The notes: a model not told the origin generated them from the letters alone. Positions 16,151 to 26,058 are shown, counted from the stretch's first letter. The stretch: 64,000 nt of DNA from Slackia sp. (GCA_030527325.1 JAUNBA010000002.1:62001-126000); one strand, 5' to 3'. Made by a program: numbers and translations.

Positions 16151-18792
16151 GATTGCTCGAGGATGTCCTCGATAAAGCCCGCGCGATATCGGACGAAGGC
16201 CACATCGCCCGATTCCTGGGTGGCGTCCAGATCGACATCGGCCATGATGCCGAAATCGTCGTCGCCGTCGCCATCGCGCACGATCTGATGCACATGCCAG
16301 ACGTGCAAGGCGGCCTCGTCGCGCTCGTCGACGCTGAAATACGCGTTCGAGCGTGCGTCGGCGTCGAGCAGGACCTCGTCGTGGACGTCGAAATACGCAT
16401 CGAGCGCCTCCTGCCAGCGACGGGCGGAAAAGCCCCATTGCGCATCGACGTCGCCGAGGCCCTGCGCATCGTTGCGCGCGATCAGGCGCACGCGGCGGAA
16501 CAGCGCATTGCGCACCAGGACGGTAAGGCCGCGACGATCGGCCACGACCGCGTCGACCGCCGTCGGAGGAGGCGTCTGCTCGCCGCTGCCCGCCGATTCC
16601 CACTCGTCGACGAGGCTCGAATCGACCGAACGCACCGTAAGGCCCAGCCAGGCGATGATGTCCTTCAGGCGCTCATCGCGCTTGTCGAAAGGAATCGTGC
16701 GGTCGAGGACGCGGTATGCATCGGAAAGGTACCGCAGAAACGTGCCCTCGCTGCGGGCGATGCCGTAGCGGCCCACGTACTCCTTGAAATCGGAGGCCGT
16801 TTCGAGCATGTCGCGCAGCACCGACTTGGGCGCGAGCTCGTAATCGCGCGCCCAAGGCACGGCTTCGCAATACTGCGAGAACGCTGCGGCGTGCAGCTCC
16901 TCGAGCGGCTTGGGATACGTGATGTCGGCGATGCGGTCGATACGTTCCTCGTAATCGACGCCGTCGGCCTTCATCTCCGCCATGGCCCGTTCGCGGGCCT
17001 TGCGCTGCTGGGCGCGCAGCACCTGGCGCGGATCTTCGAGCGTCGCCTCCACCATGGAGATCAAATCGAGCGTATACGTCTCGCTGTCGGGGTCGAGCAG
17101 TTCGAGCGCGGCGAGCAAAAACGGCGATAGCGGCTGGTCGAGGGCGAAATCATCGGGAACGTCCACCGTGGCGCGATATTCGACGCCCCCATCGGCGTCG
17201 ACGCGCTCGACCACGCCCGCGTCGATCAGCGTGGCGAACACCTCGTCGGCGCGCACGAGCAGCTGCTCTTTTTCCTCGGGCTGCTGGGCCGAATCCTCGA
17301 TGATCTTGCGCACACGCGCCAAAGCATCGCCGCCCTGAGACACCACGGCGAGCGCCATGGAATGCGTGATGCGCATGCGGGGCTTAAGGGTCTCGGGCGG
17401 CGCGGCGATCAGCCGCTCGAACGTCGCCTCGTTCCAATTGACGAATCCCTCAGGCGGCTTTTTCTTCTTCAGCTTGCGCAGTTTTTTGGGATCGCCCGCC
17501 GCTTTCGCGACGGCCTTGGCGTTCTCTATCTCATGCTCGGGCGCCTCGGCGATGACCACGCCCTCCGTGTCGAAGCCCGAACGGCCCGCGCGGCCCGCGA
17601 TCTGGTGGAACTCGCGCGCACGCAGCCTGCGCATCTTGAATCCGTCGAATTTCGCGAGCGAGGTGAGGATCACCGTGTGAATGGGCACGTTGATGCCGAC
17701 ACCCAACGTGTCGGTGCCGCAGATGACCGGCAAAAGGCCCTGTTGGGCGAGCTTTTCCATAGCCAGGCGATAGCGCGGCAGCATGCCCGCGTGATGCACG
17801 CCGACGCCGCATGCCAAAAGGCGCTGCAGCGTCTTGCCGAACGCCGTGGTGAAGCGCACGCCTTTGATTGCTTGCTTGATGGCTTCGCGTTGGGCCTTGT
17901 CGGCCACGCCGTAGCTCGCCAGCGACTGCGCCGTGTCAAGCGCCGCATCCTGCGAGAAATGCACGATGTACAGCGGCGTTTCGCGCGCGCGGATGGCCAG
18001 TTCGACCGTCGCCTCCAAAGGCGTCGAAACGTATTGATAGCTCAAAGGGACGGGCCTGGGCGCGTCGGCGATGACGTCGACGTCGAAATCGGTATGGGCC
18101 TTCAGCGTGTCGACGACATGGGAGACATCGCCCAGCGTGGCGCTCATCAGCAAAAACTGCGTATGCGGAAGCGTCAGAAGCGGCACCTGCCACGCCCAGC
18201 CGCGCTGGGGGTCGCCGTAGAAATGGAACTCGTCCATGGCCACGCATCCGACATCGGCCTTGTCGCCTTCGCGCAAGGCCTGGTTGGCAAGGATCTCGGC
18301 GGTACAGCACACCACGGGAGCATACGGGTTGATGGACACGTCGCCCGTGATCATGCCGACGTTCTCGCGTCCGAGCACCTCGACGAGCGAGAAGAACTTC
18401 TCGCTGACCAGCGCCTTGATGGGAGCCGTGTAGTACGACACCTTGCCCGTCATCACGGCCATGAAATGCATGCCGAGCGCGACGAGCGATTTTCCCGATC
18501 CCGTCGGCGTCCCCAGGATGACATGGTCGCCCATCATCAGGCCCATCAGGGCCTCCTCCTGATGGGCCCACGGCTCGATGCCGCGCGCGGCGACCCAGCC
18601 TAGAAACGAATCGAGCGCGTCTTCGGCGCTCGGAAGCTCCTCCGGATCGACGACGGGCGGCTCGGCGGCGTCGCCGTAATCCCAGTATTTCGACCATACC
18701 GCATCGGGCACGAGCGCGCCGAGGGAGCCGAATGCGGCCGCGGCGCCTCCCGCCTGAGATTCCTCGCCCTGTTCCGTCGTCATATATTCCAT
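16147..18792 (-). CDS. Ski2/Mtr4-like superfamily 2 RNA helicase with DUF3516-type C-terminus
   Basis: 881 residues. The helicase core has motif I GTPTGSGKSLVAL, motif II DEFH (in place of DEVH), motif III SATLGD, and motifs V-VI GTDTLGVGINVP and FHQIAGRAGRSG. A basic Lys-rich linker (RKLKKKKPPEGF) follows. About 400 C-terminal residues match the layout of the actinobacterial DUF3516 region, including a final beta-rich segment with WGFSARRWQEALDAYFDVHDE. Homologues are annotated as RNA helicases of unknown target, and a role in RNA turnover or ribosome assembly is inference. The ATG at 18792 has GTGAGGG upstream. Divergent from helD. Confidence 0.88.
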   Translation of the reverse strand: MEYMTTEQGEESQAGGAAAAFGSLGALVPDAVWSKYWDYGDAAEPPVVDPEELPSAEDALDSFLGWVAARGIEPWAHQEEALMGLMMGDHVILGTPTGSGKSLVALGMHFMAVMTGKVSYYTAPIKALVSEKFFSLVEVLGRENVGMITGDVSINPYAPVVCCTAEILANQALREGDKADVGCVAMDEFHFYGDPQRGWAWQVPLLTLPHTQFLLMSATLGDVSHVVDTLKAHTDFDVDVIADAPRPVPLSYQYVSTPLEATVELAIRARETPLYIVHFSQDAALDTAQSLASYGVADKAQREAIKQAIKGVRFTTAFGKTLQRLLACGVGVHHAGMLPRYRLAMEKLAQQGLLPVICGTDTLGVGINVPIHTVILTSLAKFDGFKMRRLRAREFHQIAGRAGRSGFDTEGVVIAEAPEHEIENAKAVAKAAGDPKKLRKLKKKKPPEGFVNWNEATFERLIAAPPETLKPRMRITHSMALAVVSQGGDALARVRKIIEDSAQQPEEKEQLLVRADEVFATLIDAGVVERVDADGGVEYRATVDVPDDFALDQPLSPFLLAALELLDPDSETYTLDLISMVEATLEDPRQVLRAQQRKARERAMAEMKADGVDYEERIDRIADITYPKPLEELHAAAFSQYCEAVPWARDYELAPKSVLRDMLETASDFKEYVGRYGIARSEGTFLRYLSDAYRVLDRTIPFDKRDERLKDIIAWLGLTVRSVDSSLVDEWESAGSGEQTPPPTAVDAVVADRRGLTVLVRNALFRRVRLIARNDAQGLGDVDAQWGFSARRWQEALDAYFDVHDEVLLDADARSNAYFSVDERDEAALHVWHVHQIVRDGDGDDDFGIMADVDLDATQESGDVAFVRYRAGFIEDILEQS

Positions 18793-18982
18793 GGGAAACC
18801 CTCACCCTGTCGAACGGCGCGCCGGCGCGCGACGGCGCGGGCGCAAGCCGTATTTATCGTGCAAAATGCGGCGCGGCGCATATGGGCGCATCCGCATCCG
18901 GCATTGTACCTGGAATGCATCGCACCGAAGCCGCGGCCGCGCGCTTCGCATACGTGAAAACCACGACCCTTGAGGAGCAATC

Positions 18983-21184
18983 GTGTTCACCGACCCCAAC
19001 CAATCCCGCCCCGCAGCGCACGCCGCGCTCGACGGCGCGGCCCCGCAAGACGCCTGCAAGACCGATCCCGTATTCGCCGAGGAGCAAGCGCACCTCGGCA
19101 ACGTCTACGCGACGCTGCAGCGCATCGAGAGCGCGACCGTCGCGAAGATCCGCAAGCTCGACGCCGAAGTCGCCGCCGACAAAGAGATGTTCGCCGACGA
19201 ACTCACCGGCAACTTCGCCAGCATGGGCGAATCATTCGAGACGTACGCCGAATTCGCCGCAGCCAACAAGCTCATCGACCTGCACAACGCCACCCAGGAG
19301 CTCAACGTGCAGACGCTCGAGAACGCGCGCACGCTGCTGCGCCAACCTTATTTCGCCAAAGTCGTCCTGCAATACAAACCGGGCGCACAGCCCAAAGAAC
19401 TCTACATCGGCAATGCGGGGATGTCGGACGAAAACTACAAACGCCTCGTGGTCGACTGGCGCTCGCCTGTGGCGGAAACCTATTACAACCAGGAAAACGG
19501 CCCCATGTCCTATGAGGCTAACGGACGCGTCATCGATGTCGATTTGAAGCTGCGCCGCCAATTCGACATCGAAGAATCACGCCTCAACGCCTATTTCGAT
19601 ACCACGGTGGCCATCCAAGACGCCATGCTGCTCGCATCGCTGTCGCATGAGCGCACGTCACGCATGCAGGCCATCACCGCAACCATCCAAAAAGAGCAGA
19701 ACACCGTCATCCGCCACGCCGACGTCGACGTGCTGCTGGTCAACGGCATCGCGGGAAGCGGCAAAACGTCGGTGCTCATGCAGCGCATCGCCTACCTGTT
19801 CTACAGGCAACGCGAGACGCTGCGCCCGGAAGAGGTCTTCTTGATAACGCCCAACCCGGTATTCAGCCGCTATATCGAAAACGTCCTTCCCGACTTGGGG
19901 GAGCGCAACCCCGAAACGATGACCTTCGACCAGTTCATGGCCCGCATCATGCCCGCCGACCGCAGCCGCGGGCGCGCCGATGCGAGTCTCGAGCGCCTCG
20001 CCGCCATCGATAAGGCCGTGCGCGCGATGCGCTTCGACGGCAACGATTTCAAAGACGTGGCGCTTCACGGCGTAAAGCTCGTATCCGCCGGGCAGATACG
20101 TCGGATCGTCGACGGATACAGCCGCATACCGGCAGGGCCGCACCTGGTCACGCTCGTACGCGAAGAGCTGCTCAAGCGCGTCGAAAGCCGCCTGAAGCAG
20201 ATGGCCGCCGACGAGCGCTCGCAAGCGGAGCTTTCCGCCCTTTCCGTCGAAGAGCAGGTGCGCATCTTCCGCGAAACCATCGCGCCGCAAAGCGACGAAG
20301 AGCTGCGCGCATGCACCCTGACGTATCTGCGCGATCGATTCGCCGCCGCCGTAGACGCCGTCGAGCGCGACGAATGGCTGCGCATCGACCGCATCGGCAT
20401 GCGCCTGCTCGGCGCCGAGGGCCTGACCCCCGTCGAATGGGTCTACCTCAAAATGGCCGTCACCGGCATGGGAAACCCCGATGCGAAATACGTCATGATC
20501 GACGAGGTCCAGGATTACACCTGCGCCCAGCTGGCCGTGATGCGCCGCTACTTCCGCCGCGCGCATTTCCTGTTGCTCGGCGACGAGAACCAGGCCATCA
20601 AGGCGCATACCGCCTCGTTCGCCGAAGCGCGCGAGGTCTTCGAGCGGGCGGGCGACGCGGTCGAGGAATGCAGGCTTTTGACGAGCTACCGATCCTCTCC
20701 GCAGATCACCCGTCTTTTCGCAAGCCTCATGCCCGCATCCGACCGCATGCGCGTCACCTCGGTGCAGCACGAACGCTTCGAGCCCGAAATCCTTTCGTTT
20801 CACGACGAGGCGGCCTGGGCGGACGCGCTGCGCCGCGCCGTGGAGCAAAGCGGCGCGCGACCGGGGCTGTGCGCGCTGATCGCCGATAGCCGAGACGGGC
20901 TCAAGCGGGTCGCCTCCCTGCTCGGCGACGCGATGCCGCCCGTGATCGACGACGACGCCTGCCTGCCCGACGAAGGCGTCGTCGCCATGACGCTCGAATT
21001 CGCCAAGGGCCTCGAATTCGATCACGTCATCATTCCCGACGCACGCGAGACCGCATTCGCCGCCGACGACCGCGTTGCCCGCAACCGCCTCTACACGAGC
21101 ATATCGCGCGCCACGGGCCGCATCACCATCCTCGCGCCCGGACCTTTGTGCTCCCTGCTCGAAAACGCGGTCGAACGCGCCTAA
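18983..21184 (+). CDS. helD: HelD-like RNA polymerase recycling motor / UvrD-type helicase
   Basis: HelD proteins use ATP to strip stalled RNA polymerase from nucleic acid. 733 residues starting at a GTG placed by GAGGAGCAATC. The N-terminal 60 residues form the coiled helical arm typical of HelD (DPVFAEEQAHLGNVYATL). Helicase motifs follow: GIAGSGKTSVLMQRIAYLFY near residue 256, VMIDEVQDYT near 506, SYRSSPQIT near 568 and TLEFAKGLEFDHVI near 672. The VVDWRSPVAETYYN block before motif I is a HelD mark. Whether this is a class I or class II HelD cannot be settled by eye. Followed by its own terminator. Confidence 0.9.
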   Translation: MFTDPNQSRPAAHAALDGAAPQDACKTDPVFAEEQAHLGNVYATLQRIESATVAKIRKLDAEVAADKEMFADELTGNFASMGESFETYAEFAAANKLIDLHNATQELNVQTLENARTLLRQPYFAKVVLQYKPGAQPKELYIGNAGMSDENYKRLVVDWRSPVAETYYNQENGPMSYEANGRVIDVDLKLRRQFDIEESRLNAYFDTTVAIQDAMLLASLSHERTSRMQAITATIQKEQNTVIRHADVDVLLVNGIAGSGKTSVLMQRIAYLFYRQRETLRPEEVFLITPNPVFSRYIENVLPDLGERNPETMTFDQFMARIMPADRSRGRADASLERLAAIDKAVRAMRFDGNDFKDVALHGVKLVSAGQIRRIVDGYSRIPAGPHLVTLVREELLKRVESRLKQMAADERSQAELSALSVEEQVRIFRETIAPQSDEELRACTLTYLRDRFAAAVDAVERDEWLRIDRIGMRLLGAEGLTPVEWVYLKMAVTGMGNPDAKYVMIDEVQDYTCAQLAVMRRYFRRAHFLLLGDENQAIKAHTASFAEAREVFERAGDAVEECRLLTSYRSSPQITRLFASLMPASDRMRVTSVQHERFEPEILSFHDEAAWADALRRAVEQSGARPGLCALIADSRDGLKRVASLLGDAMPPVIDDDACLPDEGVVAMTLEFAKGLEFDHVIIPDARETAFAADDRVARNRLYTSISRATGRITILAPGPLCSLLENAVERA

Positions 21185-21234
21185 GGCCCCGACGGCGTCC
21201 GTTATGTTTCGAATATTTGAAGAATGAGGACAAC

Positions 21235-21272
21235 CGCCCGCCCGCGCCCCCGGCGCGCGCGGGCGGGTTTAT
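21235..21272 (+). terminator. Terminator of helD
   Basis: A very GC-rich stem, CCCGCCCGCGC against GCGCGCGGGCGGG, is followed by TTTAT. The U tract is short. Confidence 0.65.
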
Positions 21273-21311
21273 ACTGAATCTTTCCATGTATCGAACAACG
21301 AAAGGTGCACA

Positions 21312-22736
21312 ATGGGCGGATTTTTCGGCGCCGCATCGCATCGCGATGTGGTCATCGATGTCTTCTTCGGCGTAGACTACCACTCCCATCTGGGAACACG
21401 TCGTGCAGGCATGATCTTTTTCGATTCCGAGACGGGCTTTCAGCGCGAAATCCACTCCATCGAGAACACCCCGTTCCGCACGAAATTCGAAGACGACCTG
21501 CAGGGCTTCCACGGCCGCAGCGGCATCGGCTGCATCAGCGACACCGACCCCCAGCCCCTGCTCGTGCGCTCGCATCTGGGCACGTTCGGCATCACCACGG
21601 TCGGCATCATCAACAACGCCGAAGAGCTGATCGAGGAGTGCTTCTCCGCCGGCGGCAAACAGTTCATGGCGATGAGCTCGGGCAAGGTGAACAGCACCGA
21701 ACTGGTGGCCGCGCTCATCAACCAGAAGGAGAGCTTCGTCGAAGGCATCAAATTCGCCCAGGAGGTCATCGACGGATCGCTCACGCTGCTCATCATGACC
21801 GATGACGGCGACATCATCGCCGCGCGCGACAAGGTGGGCCGCCTGCCCGTCCTCGTGGGCAAAAACGACGAAGGCCGCTGCATCTCCTTCGAATCGTTCC
21901 CCTACCACAAGCTGGGATACGATGACGAATACGAGCTCGGTCCCGGCGAGATCGTGCGCGTGAACGCCGACGGCTACGAGACCCTCGCGCCCGCCGGCGA
22001 CACGATGAAGATCTGCGCCTTTTTGTGGACCTACTACGGCTACCCCAACTCGAACTACGAAGGCCAGAACGTCGAAGTGGTGCGCTACCGCAACGGAGCC
22101 ATCATGGCACGCGACGAAGCGGCCGCAGGCACGCTTCCCGAGGTCGATTACGTCGCGGGCGTGCCCGATTCCGGCGTTCCCCACGCCATCGGATACTCGA
22201 CCCAGTGCAAGACCCCGTTCGCACGCCCCTTCATCAAGTACACCCCCACCTGGGCGCGCTCGTTCATGCCTTCCAACCAGGAAGTGCGCAACCGCGTGGC
22301 GAAGATGAAGCAGGTCGCCGTGCCCGAGCTCATCAAAGATAAGAAGCTCCTGCTGATCGACGACTCCATCGTGCGCGGCACGCAGCTGCGCGAAACCGTC
22401 GATTTCCTCTACGACGCTGGCGCCACGGAAGTCCACATGCGCTCCGCCTGCCCGCCCATCATGTTCAGCTGCAAATACCTCAGCTTCTCGAGCAGCAAAT
22501 CCGAAATGGACCTGATTTCGCGCCGCACCATCCAGGAACTCGAAGGCGACGAAGGCCAAAAGCACCTCGAGGAATACGCCGACGCCTCCACTGAACGCGG
22601 CGGCTGCATGCTGCGCGCCATCTGCGAAAAGCTCGGGTTCGACTCGCTCGGCTACCAATCGCTCCAGGGCATGATCGAGTCCACAGGCATCGATCCCGAA
22701 AAGATCTGCACCTACTGCTGGACGGGCAAAGAATAA
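21312..22736 (+). CDS. PurF-like amidophosphoribosyltransferase lacking the catalytic N-terminal cysteine
   Basis: 474 residues with the two-domain layout of glutamine-PRPP amidotransferase. The phosphoribosyl half is sound: KLLLIDDSIVRGTQLRET is the PRPP loop, and the cysteines in KICAFLWTYYG, MFSC and KICTYCWTGKE fit the 4Fe-4S set of Bacillus-type PurF. The glutaminase half is not. The mature N-terminus is MGGFFG instead of MCG(I/V)FG, the HRGQES block reads HSHLGTRRAG, and the NG oxyanion pair reads NA (IINNAEEL). So glutamine hydrolysis is unlikely. It may use ammonia, act on another amine, or pair with a separate PurF. AAAGG precedes the ATG. Alone between two terminators. Confidence 0.85.
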   Translation: MGGFFGAASHRDVVIDVFFGVDYHSHLGTRRAGMIFFDSETGFQREIHSIENTPFRTKFEDDLQGFHGRSGIGCISDTDPQPLLVRSHLGTFGITTVGIINNAEELIEECFSAGGKQFMAMSSGKVNSTELVAALINQKESFVEGIKFAQEVIDGSLTLLIMTDDGDIIAARDKVGRLPVLVGKNDEGRCISFESFPYHKLGYDDEYELGPGEIVRVNADGYETLAPAGDTMKICAFLWTYYGYPNSNYEGQNVEVVRYRNGAIMARDEAAAGTLPEVDYVAGVPDSGVPHAIGYSTQCKTPFARPFIKYTPTWARSFMPSNQEVRNRVAKMKQVAVPELIKDKKLLLIDDSIVRGTQLRETVDFLYDAGATEVHMRSACPPIMFSCKYLSFSSSKSEMDLISRRTIQELEGDEGQKHLEEYADASTERGGCMLRAICEKLGFDSLGYQSLQGMIESTGIDPEKICTYCWTGKE

Positions 22737-22743
22737 CCCGACC

Positions 22744-22777
22744 GACGAAAAGAGCCCCGACTCGGGGCTCTTTTCGT
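22744..22777. terminator. Bidirectional terminator between purF-like gene and icd
   Basis: A perfect 15-bp stem, GACGAAAAGAGCCCC against GGGGCTCTTTTCGTC, with a four-base loop. The stem contains AAAA/TTTT, so a U-rich strand occurs in both directions. The two flanking genes converge here. Confidence 0.88.
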
Positions 22778-22827
22778 CGAAACAGCGGCTTGCGCGCGGC
22801 GGCATTTCCGCCCTCGCAAGCGCCTTC

Positions 22828-24036
22828 CTACATCGAGGCCGCCAAACGTCCGGCAATCGCCTCGATGAAAGCGCGCGTCGACAGCTTCACCGGATGCTCC
22901 AGCGTCGTGATAGCTGCAAGATCGCCCGTCATCTCGCCCGCCTCGATGGTATCGATGGTCGCTTGCTCCAAACGGTCGGCGAAGGCCTTAAGCTCGGGCA
23001 GGCCGTCGAGCTCCCCTCGCTTACGCAGCGCACCCGACCACGCGAAAATCGTGGCGACCGAATTGGTCGAGGTCTCCTCGCCTTTCAGATGCTTGTAATA
23101 GTGGCGCTGCACGGTGCCGTGCGCCGCTTCATACTCGTAGACGCCGTCGGGCGACACCAGCACCGACGTCATCATGGCCAGCGAGCCGAACGCCGACGAG
23201 ACCATATCGCTCATCACGTCGCCGTCGTAATTCTTGCAGGCCCAGATGAATCCCCCCTTCGATTTCATAACGCGGGCGACGGCGTCGTCGATAAGCGTAT
23301 AGAAGTATTCGATCCCGGCCTCTTCGAAGCGCGCGCGGTATTCCGCGTCGAAGATGTCCTGGAATATGTCCTTGAAGCGATGGTCGTACTTCTTGGAGAT
23401 GGTGTCCTTCGTGGCGAACCATACGTCCTGCTTGACGTCGAGCGCGTAATTAAAGCAGCTGCGCGCGAAGCTCTCGATGGAAGCATCCAGATTATGCACG
23501 CCCTGCACCACGCCGGGTCCGTCGAAACGATGGATCAACTCGCGCTGTTCGGTGCCGTCTTCGGCGGTGTAAACGAGCTCGACCGTGCCTGCGCCGGGAA
23601 TGCGCATCTCGGCGTTTTTGTACACGTCACCGTACGCATGGCGCGCCAGCGTGATCGGCATCCCCCAATTGCGCACGCACGGCTCGATGCCCTTCACCGC
23701 GATAGGCGCGCGAAAGACCGTGCCGTCGAGCATGGCGCGAATAGTGCCGTTCGGGCTTTTCCACATCTGCTTGAGGCCGTATTCTTCGACACGGGCCGCA
23801 TTGGCCGTGATGGTGGCGCATTTCACCGCAACGCCCAAACGCTTGGTAGCCTCGGCGGATTCCACCGTCACCGCATCGTCGGTTTCATTGCGATGCTCAA
23901 GCCCAAGGTCGTAATACTCCGTCTTCAGGTCGACGAACGGGCAGATCAGCTCGTCTTTGATCATCTGCCAGATGATCCTGGTCATCTCATCGCCGTCCAT
24001 TTCGACCAACGGCGTGGTCATCTGAATCTTCGCCAT
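22828..24036 (-). CDS. icd: NADP-dependent isocitrate dehydrogenase, eukaryote-like (type II) family
   Basis: Oxidative decarboxylation of isocitrate to 2-oxoglutarate with NADPH formation. 402 residues. It starts [20 protein letters not shown], as do the mitochondrial-type enzymes, and has [17 protein letters not shown] (substrate loop), [17 protein letters not shown] (metal Asp residues) and [12 protein letters not shown] (NADP discrimination). The ATG at 24036 follows GAAAGG; the long frame upstream of it is not coding. It supplies 2-oxoglutarate for glutamate synthesis and NADPH. Stands alone, with 316 bases of mostly featureless DNA upstream. Confidence 0.95.
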   Translation of the reverse strand: MAKIQMTTPLVEMDGDEMTRIIWQMIKDELICPFVDLKTEYYDLGLEHRNETDDAVTVESAEATKRLGVAVKCATITANAARVEEYGLKQMWKSPNGTIRAMLDGTVFRAPIAVKGIEPCVRNWGMPITLARHAYGDVYKNAEMRIPGAGTVELVYTAEDGTEQRELIHRFDGPGVVQGVHNLDASIESFARSCFNYALDVKQDVWFATKDTISKKYDHRFKDIFQDIFDAEYRARFEEAGIEYFYTLIDDAVARVMKSKGGFIWACKNYDGDVMSDMVSSAFGSLAMMTSVLVSPDGVYEYEAAHGTVQRHYYKHLKGEETSTNSVATIFAWSGALRKRGELDGLPELKAFADRLEQATIDTIEAGEMTGDLAAITTLEHPVKLSTRAFIEAIAGRLAASM

Positions 24037-24291
24037 AGCGCGCCTTTCGTCGTCTCGTGCCGAATCGACCGCGGCCCGGCGCAGCCGGGCGCGGCTATCA
24101 TGCTTTCGCATGGTAAAGCATGATAGCGCCGAAAACGCGGCGGCGGGGCGCCGATGCGCACGTTTACGCGAACGGCGCGACACGACGCGCGATGTTCCCG
24201 AAAACGGGCGCCGTCCGCCGCCGCGACGACGCCGTCCGCGCGGCACGACGGCCCCTTTCCGACCTTTTCGCCGATGAAAGCATTTTCTCCC

Positions 24292-24321
24292 TTGCATAAC
24301 GAAACGCTTTAGTACGATAAT
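24292..24321 (+). promoter_or_regulatory. Probable promoter of the glycine-riboswitch transcript
   Basis: TTGCAT at 24292-24297, an 18-base spacer, and GATAAT at 24316-24321, in a locally AT-rich stretch. Start of transcription would be near 24328, about 35-50 bases before the aptamer. The rest of the 24037-24350 gap shows nothing else I can name. Confidence 0.5.
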
Positions 24322-24363
24322 GTATGCATACCATTTCGTTGAAACTTTCGGGATTACCACGAG

Positions 24364-24492
24364 ACCGGAAGTGGAGAAACCTCTGGAGAACTCTTAAATG
24401 AGTGCCGACGGTGCAAGGTCTATCGGAAAGCGCATATCCCCTGTGTTCCGATGCGACCGAATCTCTCAGGCAAACGGACAGAGACGGTTCTT
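24364..24492 (+). promoter_or_regulatory. Glycine riboswitch (apparently one aptamer)
   Basis: The aptamer runs from CTCTGGAGAAC through GTGCCGACGGTGCAAGG, a variable hairpin near 24421-24455, then AATCTCTCAGGCAAACGG and the closing ACAGAG that pairs with CTCTG. These are the conserved glycine aptamer blocks. The 20 bases before it (CGGAAGTGGAGAAACC) may be the remnant of a second aptamer. The next gene is an alanine/glycine symporter, which fits a glycine switch. A glycine-on exporter or glycine-off importer cannot be told from sequence. Confidence 0.9.
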
Positions 24493-24566
24493 CTGACTTC
24501 TTTTCGCAGTCGGCCGATTCATTCGCTCCCCAGAGGCTTCTCAATGCACCCTGAGGGAGGTATCAC

Positions 24567-25988
24567 GTGGAAGAGGCACTGCTTTCCATCGTCCAAACCG
24601 TCAATTCGTATATGTCGAATTACGTGCTGATCGTGCTGCTGATCGGCACCGGCCTGTTTTTCACCATCCGCACGCGCTTCGTGCAGGTGCGCTATTTCGG
24701 CGAAGGCCTCAAACGCGTATTCGGCAACTTCTCGCTGCACGGCGGCAAGCACGAAAGCGGCATGAGCTCCTTTCAGGCGCTCGCCACGGCCATCGCCGCC
24801 CAGGTAGGAACGGGCAACATCGTCGGCGCATGCGGCGCCATCCTGGTCGGCGGCCCGGGCGCCATCTTCTGGATGTGGATCATCGCGTTTTTGGGCATGG
24901 CCACTAATTACGCCGAGGCCGTCCTGGCCCAGAAAACCCGCCGCATCGATGCCGACGGCACCGTCCACGGCGGTCCCGTCTACTACATCAAAGCGGCGTT
25001 CAAGGGTCGTTTCGGCACGTTTCTGGCAGGATTTTTCGCCATCGCCATCGTCTTGGCGCTCGGCATCATGGGCTGCATGGTGCAGTCGAACTCCATCGCA
25101 TCCACCTGCAACACCGCCTTCGGCATTCCCACGTGGGTCATGGGCCTCGTCATCGTCATCGCGGGCGGCTTCATCTTCCTCGGCGGCGTAAGCCGCATCG
25201 CCTCGGTCACCGAGAAGATGGTGCCCATCATGGCCATCATCTATCTGCTCGGCGGCATCGGCGTTCTCGTCGTCAACGCGGCCGACGTTCCTGCGGCATT
25301 CGCGCTCATCTTCGAATGCGCCTTCAACCCCGAAGCGTCGGTGGGCGGCGTGACCTTCGGCCTGATCGCGGCTTTGTCGCAGGGCGCCAAGCGCGGACTT
25401 TTCTCCAACGAAGCCGGCATGGGCTCCACCCCGCACGCGCACGCCATGGCCAACGTCAAAAACCCGCACGAACAGGGCGTCGTCGCCATCGTCGCCGTGT
25501 TCGTCGATACCTTCGTCGTCGTCACCATCACCGCGCTGACCTGCATCGTCACCCTGTACGTGGGCGACGGCCTGCTGGCCCAGGGCCTCTACGAAGGCGT
25601 CGATAAGACCAATATGGCCCAGATCGCCTTCGGAAGCCTGTTCGGCGCGACGGGCGGCAACATGTTCGTGGCCGTCTGCCTGCTGTTCTTCGCCTTCTCC
25701 ACGATCATCAGCTGGAACCTGTTCGCCAAAATCAACATCGAGTACCTTTTCGGCAAAAAAGCCGTGCCGGTGTTCTCCTGCATCGCGCTCGTCTTCATCT
25801 TCCTGGGCGCCCTGCTCGCCAACGACCTGGTTTGGGAGCTCGCCGACATGTTCAACCAGCTCATGGTGCTGCCTAACGCCATCGCGCTGATCGCCCTCGG
25901 CGGAGCGGTCGCCATGTGCGCCAATTCCCGCGGCGAGAAGATGGAAATAGCGCCCCGCAAGGCCGAGAAGAGCTCCGACGCCGAATAG
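24567..25988 (+). CDS. Alanine/glycine:cation (sodium) symporter, AGCS family
   Basis: 473 residues, about 11 membrane helices. Family blocks: SSFQALATAIAAQVGTGNIV, GPGAIFWMWIIAFLGMATNY, DGTVHGGPVYYI, and KRGLFSNEAGMGSTPHAHA near residue 285, which are the AGCS substrate and sodium sites. The start is a GTG at 24567 after GAGGGAGGTATCAC. It is controlled by the glycine riboswitch 75 bases upstream. It likely imports glycine or alanine as nitrogen or energy source in an amino-acid-using anaerobe. Followed by a strong terminator, so monocistronic. Confidence 0.94.
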   Translation: MEEALLSIVQTVNSYMSNYVLIVLLIGTGLFFTIRTRFVQVRYFGEGLKRVFGNFSLHGGKHESGMSSFQALATAIAAQVGTGNIVGACGAILVGGPGAIFWMWIIAFLGMATNYAEAVLAQKTRRIDADGTVHGGPVYYIKAAFKGRFGTFLAGFFAIAIVLALGIMGCMVQSNSIASTCNTAFGIPTWVMGLVIVIAGGFIFLGGVSRIASVTEKMVPIMAIIYLLGGIGVLVVNAADVPAAFALIFECAFNPEASVGGVTFGLIAALSQGAKRGLFSNEAGMGSTPHAHAMANVKNPHEQGVVAIVAVFVDTFVVVTITALTCIVTLYVGDGLLAQGLYEGVDKTNMAQIAFGSLFGATGGNMFVAVCLLFFAFSTIISWNLFAKINIEYLFGKKAVPVFSCIALVFIFLGALLANDLVWELADMFNQLMVLPNAIALIALGGAVAMCANSRGEKMEIAPRKAEKSSDAE

Positions 25989-26011
25989 CCCGGACGTTCC
26001 CGTCCATCGCG

Positions 26012-26058
26012 GAATCGACGCCCCGCTGCCACGCGCAGACGGGGCGTCGATTCGTTTT
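26012..26058 (+). terminator. Terminator of the AGCS symporter gene
   Basis: A perfect 13-bp stem, GAATCGACGCCCC / GGGGCGTCGATTC, with a 16-base loop, followed by GTTTTA. Confidence 0.85.
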
